A DNA stretch of 50,657 nt from assembly GCF_031195445.1 (NCBI RefSeq), contig NZ_CP133482.1, forward strand, positions 1-50,657. Reading direction: 5' to 3'. This document shows positions 44,244 through 50,657 of the stretch, one piece after another; the stretch's first letter is position 1, and each line of letters starts with the position of its first letter. This DNA is from Acuticoccus sp. MNP-M23. Its GTDB lineage: Bacteria; Pseudomonadota; Alphaproteobacteria; Rhizobiales; Amorphaceae. A program made the translations under genes and the position numbers. A model generated the notes under the pieces. The model did not search any database. It was given only the letters and a program-made list of their open reading frames with translations, and was not told the DNA's origin.

Positions 44244-47200
44244 ATGCGTTTCATCGCCAATGGCCCTTCGATCCCCGATGATCTCCTGACCGCGCGCGAT
44301 GCAGGTGACGTCATCTTTTTCTGCGGCGCAGGCGTCTCCCGTCACTACGCCGGTCTGCCCGATTTTCTCAAACTCGGCGGCGACGTCATCGATCTCCTCG
44401 GCGCCAGCAATAAGAGCGTCGCTCGCAAGCTGTTCGGTCGGATCAAGGATCTCGACCCCATCGACGGCGTTGGGGGGCTTATCGCCACCGATCGCATTTT
44501 TAGCCTCCTCGAACGCGAATTCGAGCAACGCGATGTCCAGAACGCTGTTGCGCGCGCGATAAAGCCTGCCAAGGAGGGCCCCGAACTCAGTGCGCACCGG
44601 ACCCTAATCGACCTATCCCGAGGCCGCGACGGCACGGTTAGGCTGGTCACCACCAATTTCGACCTGTTGTTCGAAGCGGCTGCTCCCGACGTGAATTGCT
44701 TCGGACCGCCTCGCCTGCCTGACCCTCGCAGCGCCGGCTTCGGCGGGATCGTGCATCTCCATGGGCGCGTCGACGCGGAGTACTCGCAGCCTTCCGATGA
44801 AGAATTCATCATCTCCAGCGCCGACTTCGGCCGCGCCTATTTGTCCGACGGCTGGGCGACCAGCTTCATGCAGTCGCTGCTCGCGCGCTTTCAGGTTGTT
44901 TTTGTCGGCTACGGCGCCGACGATCCACCGGTCCAATATCTGCTAGAAGCGCTGAATCTACATGCCGGCAACCGCAGCCGACTGTTCGCATTCCAAGCGG
45001 GCCACAACGCCGACGATGCCGCACTTTGGGAGCATCGCGGCGTTCGAGCGATCTCCTTCGACAACAGTGAGGGCTATGATCCGCTGTGGGATAGCCTCGA
45101 AGCTTGGGCGGACCGCGCGCGGGACGTCGATGGCTGGTACGCTCGGCTGCTCGATACGGCAACCGCCGGGCCCGCATCGTTAGACCCGCATGTGCGCGGC
45201 CAGATCGCCCATGTGCTCTCTACCCGCCAAGGCGCCCGGCGCGCTAGCAAATCCGAGACACCGCTTCCGGCATCGTGGCTGCTCGCGCTCGATCCGCGCC
45301 AGCGCTTCGAGAAACCGAAGTTGGTCGAACCATACGGGCAATCAGTCGATCGGCTCGATCCCTATGAGAACTTGTCGCTGGACTTCGACACACCCCCGCA
45401 GCCGATCGACGAGGATGACGCCTTTCACGATCGCACGGTGCCCGAAGAGTCATGGAACGCCTTCGCGCAGGCCAACTACGATCAGGAGGATACTCAAGAG
45501 CCCGGCAGTGGGGATTTTTGCGGCGAAGGGTCGGCCCTCGTCCGGCCGCTCTCCACCCGCCTCAGCCATTTAGGAATCTGGTTCCACCGCATCGCTCATC
45601 AGCCAGTCGCTTTATGGTGGGCGGCCGCGCGCGGGCCGCTCCATCCCGCCGTTGTGGATATGATCGAGAGCTCGCTCAGGCAGGATCCTGATCGCTGGTC
45701 CGACGACATCCGCGTCGGTTGGCAATTACTCATCGCGAGCTGGAAAGACCATCGCGAAAATCCTGACGACGCCCTTTTCAAAATCAGCGATATCGCAGCG
45801 CGCGACGGTTGGTCTGAAGCGCTGATGCGCAAATATGCCGCCTTATTTCGACCGCGCCTGACGGTCGATCGCAAATTTGATACTTCGCATCCCCTGTCAT
45901 TGACTGCCGAAAATCGTCCCAATCCAGTTGTCTCCTACGACGTCGACTACCCTCACCCCTACGAACTGCTGAATATCCCCGAAGAGCACCTTGCATATGC
46001 GGTATCGCGCTTCCGCGAAAATCTCGACCTCGCTCGCTCGCTCGAAGCGGAGATCCCCGGCGCTCACTATTTCTATATCCAGACCACGCGGCCGGACGAT
46101 GGTGCCCCTCCGATCGCCTACGACAGCTATGGCGTAACCGGACCGGTCGCGCTGTTCCTCCAGCTTATGGAGCGGCTGGTGGTGATTGCGCCCGATCGCG
46201 CCCGCGGTGAGATCGCTCAATGGCGGGCCGATGACCATGAAATTTTCGGCCGCCTCCGCATCTGGGCGGCCAGCAAATCAATCATCTCCGCTAGACACGC
46301 AGCGGACATCCTGCTCGGCTTCCCCGACAGAATTTTCTGGGGCTCTAACCACCAGCGCGACCTTTTGTATGCGATCCGCGACCGCTGGCCCGACTTCTCG
46401 AAGGAAGAGCGGGAGCGGTTCGAACAGCGCCTCCGCACCACAAGCTTTCCCTGGCTGGGCACCACACTAGTCGGCAAGGCACGCGCTGAGGCTGAGGCGC
46501 ACTCCCGCCTCGACCGGATTTACTGGCTGGCAAGCCAAGGGCTCGAATTCTCGTTCGACGTGGAGGCTGAGATAGCCGCGCTTCGTCCGATCGCCGAAGG
46601 CTGGTCCGAGCATTCCGGCGAGGAAGCGGCGGCATCAAATGCTCCGGTTGTGAGGCGGATCGGCACCGATGCACAGCTACGCGGCCTCGACCAAGTACCA
46701 ATCGGTGAAATTCTCGAGCGCGCCACACACTTAGGCCAGTTGGACCTCGTCGAGTATGTCGAGCGCCACCCGTTCGGCGGGCTTTCGGAGGATAAACCCG
46801 CCCGCGCGCTCGCGGCCCTCACAAATGCGGCGCGTAGAGGCGACGTACCTGTCTCCTTCTGGTCCACCTTCCTCCACGCTGAGAAGCGAAAGACCGATTC
46901 CGCGCGGCTCGTCCGCGCGATCGGCGGCCGCCTTTCTTCACTACCGCCTGCTGACCTCAGCAGCATTGCTTATCCCGTCGCCGAATGGCTGCAGGGGCTG
47001 GACCAGCGCCTGTTCGGTGAGTTTGCGTCGGCGCTTGACCATCTGTGGAACCCACTCATTGCCGCGCTGCCGCTGCGCCATGACGACCGCACACACCGGA
47101 TCGATAGTAGCTGGGCAAATGATGCGTTGAACGCGCCCGTTGGAAAACTCGCCGACGTCCTCAGGAAGGATCCGTCGACAAGCGGGCTCAAGCTGGGCCA

Positions 47201-48050
47201 GGGTTTCCCGGAACACTGGAAGCGCCGGTACGAGCAGCTGCTCGCGCTACCAGGCGACATGAGACGCCATGCTCTCGTCATGCTCGGGTCCCAGATCCAG
47301 TGGTTGTTCGCGATCGAACCCAACTGGACCACCGCCCATCTGCTTGCGGTGGCGGACGATGTAGGCGAGGACGGAGATGCATTGTGGGACGGCATCCTCT
47401 GGGCTGCGCATACTCCAAGCCGAGCGATGTACGAGCGCCTGAAGCCAGGCCTGCTCACTCGCGCGATGTCACCGCTTCGACGACGCGCCGAAGCGAGTGT
47501 AATCGCCCGATTCCTTCTAGTCGGGTGGTGCGGTGATCCTAATGCTGATCCGTCCGAGCAGCTCGTAACGAGCGCCGAGCTGCGCGAGATCCTCGTTGAG
47601 GGCGACGACGACCTGCGCGCGCAGATCCTGTGGCAGTTAGAACGTTGGTCTGCGGACCCAGAAGGCGAGTGGCGCGCGCGCCTCATTCCATTCCTCACCG
47701 ACGTCTGGCCGATTCACCGCGCCTTGCGGACGCCAGAGATTTCGAGGCGCCTTATTCGCCTCGCTCTGGCAAGTGGCGACCTCTTCCCGGAAGTCGCGCA
47801 GGCCATACTCCCGCGACTAGTTCCGGTGCGGGGCGGCATGCTGCCGGGGTTCATGCGCCGCTCGGAGGCCGAGAAGGATCCGGCCCAGGTCTATCCCGCT
47901 GCCACGCTTGACGTTCTCTGGGCGGTTCTAGGCGAAGACTCGACGCTCTGGCCATACAAGACCGAAGAGGTGCTGGATCTCCTCGCTAACGCTCCCGAGA
48001 CCCACGCCGATACTCGTTTGTCGGAATTGCGTCGCCGGCGCACTGGTTGA
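44244..48050 (+). CDS. Large SIR2-family protein, likely anti-phage NADase (DUF4020-like C-terminus)
   Basis: The 1,268-residue protein starts with a SIR2 fold: VIFFCGAGVSRHYAGLPDF with GAGVS at 29-33, VTTNFDLLFE with Asn138, and IVHLHG with the catalytic-type His171 or 173. A HAGNRSRLFAF segment follows. The remaining thousand residues are helical and show a C-terminal block (RRAEASVIARFLLVGWCG, ISRRLIRLALASGDLFPEVAQAILPRL) like DUF4020, which occurs at the end of SIR2 defence proteins. Such proteins sense phage and deplete NAD, killing the infected cell. ATG 44244 lacks a clear ribosome binding site; it is taken because the SIR2 domain starts there. It may be a single-gene defence system, next to a toxin-antitoxin pair. 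Confidence 0.82.
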   Translation: MRFIANGPSIPDDLLTARDAGDVIFFCGAGVSRHYAGLPDFLKLGGDVIDLLGASNKSVARKLFGRIKDLDPIDGVGGLIATDRIFSLLEREFEQRDVQNAVARAIKPAKEGPELSAHRTLIDLSRGRDGTVRLVTTNFDLLFEAAAPDVNCFGPPRLPDPRSAGFGGIVHLHGRVDAEYSQPSDEEFIISSADFGRAYLSDGWATSFMQSLLARFQVVFVGYGADDPPVQYLLEALNLHAGNRSRLFAFQAGHNADDAALWEHRGVRAISFDNSEGYDPLWDSLEAWADRARDVDGWYARLLDTATAGPASLDPHVRGQIAHVLSTRQGARRASKSETPLPASWLLALDPRQRFEKPKLVEPYGQSVDRLDPYENLSLDFDTPPQPIDEDDAFHDRTVPEESWNAFAQANYDQEDTQEPGSGDFCGEGSALVRPLSTRLSHLGIWFHRIAHQPVALWWAAARGPLHPAVVDMIESSLRQDPDRWSDDIRVGWQLLIASWKDHRENPDDALFKISDIAARDGWSEALMRKYAALFRPRLTVDRKFDTSHPLSLTAENRPNPVVSYDVDYPHPYELLNIPEEHLAYAVSRFRENLDLARSLEAEIPGAHYFYIQTTRPDDGAPPIAYDSYGVTGPVALFLQLMERLVVIAPDRARGEIAQWRADDHEIFGRLRIWAASKSIISARHAADILLGFPDRIFWGSNHQRDLLYAIRDRWPDFSKEERERFEQRLRTTSFPWLGTTLVGKARAEAEAHSRLDRIYWLASQGLEFSFDVEAEIAALRPIAEGWSEHSGEEAAASNAPVVRRIGTDAQLRGLDQVPIGEILERATHLGQLDLVEYVERHPFGGLSEDKPARALAALTNAARRGDVPVSFWSTFLHAEKRKTDSARLVRAIGGRLSSLPPADLSSIAYPVAEWLQGLDQRLFGEFASALDHLWNPLIAALPLRHDDRTHRIDSSWANDALNAPVGKLADVLRKDPSTSGLKLGQGFPEHWKRRYEQLLALPGDMRRHALVMLGSQIQWLFAIEPNWTTAHLLAVADDVGEDGDALWDGILWAAHTPSRAMYERLKPGLLTRAMSPLRRRAEASVIARFLLVGWCGDPNADPSEQLVTSAELREILVEGDDDLRAQILWQLERWSADPEGEWRARLIPFLTDVWPIHRALRTPEISRRLIRLALASGDLFPEVAQAILPRLVPVRGGMLPGFMRRSEAEKDPAQVYPAATLDVLWAVLGEDSTLWPYKTEEVLDLLANAPETHADTRLSELRRRRTG

Positions 48051-48521
48051 AGCTACTTAAAGGCCTGTCCTGCAGCCCGTGTGAGAGCGGAATAGTGCGC
48101 GAAACCTGAGTGAATTGAAAGCGACGGTAGCGTCGTCGGATCGAAAGCGGTGGGAGTCGCCTGTCGGGCTATGACGCGAGGTGGCGATACGAAGTGGATC
48201 TTAAACGAACGTTTTTGATGAACCGGATTTGGCGCGTTCGGCCCTAATGCGACGGCGTTGATGTTGTCACCGAGAGCGATATGGCTTCCGGCGTCTTGGA
48301 CTGCGCGAACCTCTTCACAGATTGGGTGCCCGCGGTTGCCGTTTTTGCGCGGGCAAGGGCGTCGGGACCCGGATGCGCCGGGACGGGTGCCGATCCCCGC
48401 AGCCGGCCAAGCAGAAAGCCCAGCGCGATCGGAGGCCGAGGGATTGCCACCACGTTTATGGCATTGTCCGTCCTTCGGCTCCCCGGCCCGGCGGGTGAGC
48501 GTCCGGCCCCCGAGACTGGCG
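48051..48521. other. Intergenic region between the SIR2 gene and the end of the autotransporter
   Basis: No gene is firmly supported in these 471 bases. AAACGAACGTTTTTG at 48203-48217 matches the minus strand at 8218-8232. A minus frame ending at 48244 encodes PPIALGFLLGRLRGS and might be a short gene from a GTG near 48457, but there is no ribosome binding site. No T-rich terminator follows the autotransporter stop. Confidence 0.4.
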
Positions 48522-50657
48522 TCAGAAGTTGATGCTGAGCCTCGCGCTGCCCGTCACGGCGCCATAGTGCTTGCTGAACGTTGCATCGACCCCGGCTTCC
48601 AGCGTGTAGCGGTCCTTCAAGGTGGTGGAGATTGCCGCACCCAGCGTGGCAAAGACGTCGTCGGCCTTGTCCGCAACCGTGAATGACGGTCCGATGCCGC
48701 CGGCTCCGGCGAGCCTCACCTCGCGCTCGCGCTGCGTGCCGCCGGCGATGAACAGCGCCCCGCCCCGCGCCGAGGCTTCGAATACGGCACCCCACATACC
48801 GAAATGCGCGTTCGCCTCGACCTCCGGGTTCAGCGTGAAATAGGTGGCGTTGAACGGATCAACGTCGAGCCCCCAGGCACCGGCGCCGCGCTCGCTGAAT
48901 GCTGCCTGGTGCTGGTACTCGGCGCCGACCGTCACCGACGGCGTGACGCTGAAAACGCCCGCCGCGCCAAAAGTGTGGGCGAGCCTTGCGTGGGTCGCCA
49001 GCCACCCGTTCATCGGGTCGGCACCCACCGTGCGCGGTCCGCTGGGGGTCAAGACGGTGCGCTCGAAGTCAATGTTGCCGAGCCCGCCGGAGACCTTTGC
49101 CCTCAGCTCGGTGGCGCCGAATGCCCGCGCCACCGTGGCGCCCACATGGAAGCGGTTCGCGTCCCCGTCGTAGCGGCTGGCCTCGATGCCGGAGCGTTCG
49201 TAACTCACCGCACCGCCTGCGGACCAGCCATTGCCGAAGCCGCGCTCGGCCCCCGCGAAGATACCGAATGCCCGCTCGTCATAGGGGCTGACGAGCCCGC
49301 CTTCGTCACGGTCGGCGGCGACACCGTAGAGCTTGGCCATGGCGCAGCTCTCGCCGTTTGTGATCACCGCGGTCTTGCCCGCCGCCACGTCGGGGCAGAG
49401 CCCGAGCTCGGAGGAAAAGCGTCGCGAGGCGTTCAAAGCGGCATCGTCCGCCGCAAAGAGCTCGCCCGGCGCATAGGTGTCGTAGATCGAGACGAGTTCA
49501 CCGACCGTCTCCACCTGCAGCAGATACAGCACCAGATCCTGCAAAAAATCGGCATTCTGGAAGCTCCGCCGTGCGCCGATCAGCCTGTCTACATGCTCCC
49601 CGAAGGCGGTATGGTTGGCATCGATGCGGCCAAGCACACTTCGCGGGATCCCCGAACGCCACGGCCCGTCCCATGGGGTGTAGTCGACCTTGTAGCCGAG
49701 CGCGACCGACTGGGAGAACGGGCTCAGGATCGAATAATCCACCGTCGCGGTGTCTGCCACGGTGAGCGCGCTGGCATCGACACCGAGATTGGCCTCGATG
49801 ATCCGGAAGGACCCGGTTTCGCCGTCCCGCGGCGTACCGGACACGGGCGTGGGCGTGACGCTGCCTGCGAACGTTGCGGTGGTGACAGTGTCGAGTATGA
49901 GCAGACTGCTGTTGCGCGGAAAGTCGAGGTCGAGCGCGTAGGTGCCTGTTGCCGTCTGCACGAAGCTGCCTGTGGTCAACGAAGCGCGGGGCGCATCGTC
50001 GGTCCCGACCAGAAGCGTGCCCGCATTGACGAAACTGCCCCCGCTGGTGCCGAGATCGTTGGCCGTCCCGACAAGCCGGTAGGTGCCGCCAACCTCGTTG
50101 TTGAAGGTGGTGAACGGCGCGTTGATGCCACCCACGATGGTGCCGGTGTTGTTGACGGTGAGACCGGCCGTGCCATCGCTGCGGATCGCGAACGCCGCGG
50201 CGTTGCCCTGCTCTATGGTCCCCGCATTGTTGATGATATTGGCGCGGCCGCCCCGCAGGCCGATGGTTTCGTAACCGCTGGTGCCGGTGGACATCGTGGC
50301 GCCGCTGGCCACATCGATGGTGATGATGCCGTTGCCGGCATTGACCGGCGCAGCGCCGATCGCGGCCGCCGCGCGCCCTGGGGCGACGCTCTCCACGGCG
50401 GAGGCGCTCTGGACGAGGACCGCACGCCCCCTGCTGCCGCTAGCTGCAATGTCGGCGTTGACCTTGAGCGTGACGTCGCCGCTGGTGTCCCCGCTCGAAG
50501 CACCGGACGCGGACTGGGCAAATACTCCGTGCGCGCCCGCACCTGAGACGTCGATGGCGCCGTTGACCGTAACGTTCACGTCGCCGCCGTTGCCGGATGC
50601 ACCGGCGCTCCCCACAAAATTGTCGAAATTTGCCGGGGCGAGGACGCCGGAGACCGC
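48522..50657 (-). CDS. Autotransporter C-terminal part: last passenger repeat, linker and beta-barrel (runs off the right edge)
   Basis: This minus-strand frame is open from the window edge to a TGA at 48522, giving 711 residues. The first residues from the edge (AVSGVLAPANFDNF, then GNGGDVNVTVNG) are another passenger repeat. A non-glycine beta-rich spacer with NNAGTI and NTGTI strands follows, then a linker. The last 270 or so residues show alternating strands typical of the Pfam Autotransporter domain. The protein ends in SARLSINF, with the terminal Phe expected of an outer-membrane beta-signal. A GTG at 50615 could be taken for a start, but there is no signal peptide, so it is more likely internal. 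Joining to the 1-5700 segment gives one 2,611-residue type Va autotransporter. Confidence 0.88.
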   Translation of the reverse strand, partial: AVSGVLAPANFDNFVGSAGASGNGGDVNVTVNGAIDVSGAGAHGVFAQSASGASSGDTSGDVTLKVNADIAASGSRGRAVLVQSASAVESVAPGRAAAAIGAAPVNAGNGIITIDVASGATMSTGTSGYETIGLRGGRANIINNAGTIEQGNAAAFAIRSDGTAGLTVNNTGTIVGGINAPFTTFNNEVGGTYRLVGTANDLGTSGGSFVNAGTLLVGTDDAPRASLTTGSFVQTATGTYALDLDFPRNSSLLILDTVTTATFAGSVTPTPVSGTPRDGETGSFRIIEANLGVDASALTVADTATVDYSILSPFSQSVALGYKVDYTPWDGPWRSGIPRSVLGRIDANHTAFGEHVDRLIGARRSFQNADFLQDLVLYLLQVETVGELVSIYDTYAPGELFAADDAALNASRRFSSELGLCPDVAAGKTAVITNGESCAMAKLYGVAADRDEGGLVSPYDERAFGIFAGAERGFGNGWSAGGAVSYERSGIEASRYDGDANRFHVGATVARAFGATELRAKVSGGLGNIDFERTVLTPSGPRTVGADPMNGWLATHARLAHTFGAAGVFSVTPSVTVGAEYQHQAAFSERGAGAWGLDVDPFNATYFTLNPEVEANAHFGMWGAVFEASARGGALFIAGGTQREREVRLAGAGGIGPSFTVADKADDVFATLGAAISTTLKDRYTLEAGVDATFSKHYGAVTGSARLSINF

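Noticed and set aside
48244-48795. A 183-residue minus-strand frame at the end of the autotransporter
   Set aside because: Most of it overlaps the barrel in another frame; the non-overlapping end lacks a ribosome binding site, so it is noted only in the intergenic entry.
48804-50546. A 580-residue plus-strand open frame over the right end
   Set aside because: It is antisense to the autotransporter barrel and linker, which carry real family features.

Overview
The window looks like one complete circular plasmid of an alphaproteobacterium (Hyphomicrobiales or Rhodobacterales type), cut open inside a gene. Coding regions are GC-rich. A single replication and partition block is present (iterons, an RPA-type replication initiator, ParA and a small partner). 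A giant autotransporter gene leaves the left edge and re-enters at the right edge on the same strand and in the same frame. If the ends join, that gene encodes about 2,611 residues and takes up roughly 7.8 kb. No conjugation genes, tRNA, rRNA or CRISPR array are visible.

Layout. 1-5700 and 48522-50657 (minus): the glycine-rich autotransporter. 5.9-6.3 kb: remnant of an IS5-type transposase. 6.4-14.1 kb: small accessory enzymes and regulators (dienelactone hydrolase with an AraC regulator, a second AraC regulator divergent from an SDR and an alpha/beta hydrolase, a serine recombinase coupled to a WGR protein, and a winged-helix/hydrolase fusion). 14.3-32.5 kb: an MFS transporter followed by a large copper block. 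The block holds a DUF305-like protein, cytochrome c, Cys/His-rich secreted proteins, an outer-membrane channel, a multicopper oxidase, a cupredoxin, a CusF-like protein, an APC permease, two near-identical CopA plus metallochaperone units, a two-helix ion channel, CopC, CopD, a Crp/Fnr regulator and a His-rich secreted protein.

32.5-36.2 kb: a TRAP transporter operon (DctP, fused DctQM, and a 40-residue membrane peptide too small for usual gene calling). 36.4-37.2 kb: a small membrane protein, a strong terminator, and a secreted protein gene broken or slipped at an A-run next to its start. 37.4-43.1 kb is the plasmid core: a tyrosine recombinase with a dif-like site just upstream, a HUH-endonuclease protein with a C-terminal helix-turn-helix and its partner, seven iterons, the initiator, and ParA with a small DNA-binding partner flanked by ACCGGATAAAT-type repeats. 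43.2-48.1 kb is a defence and stability zone: a Phd/VapC-like toxin-antitoxin pair and a 1,268-residue SIR2 protein resembling anti-phage sirtuins.

Working together, CopA exports cytosolic copper, the periplasmic and outer-membrane proteins bind, oxidise or expel it, and the plasmid maintains itself by iteron replication, ParA partition, dimer resolution and toxin addiction. The most unusual items are the HUH-HTH module beside a theta-type origin, the dif-like site beside its own recombinase, the giant autotransporter spanning the window ends, the SIR2 protein, and the homopolymer-frameshifted secreted protein.
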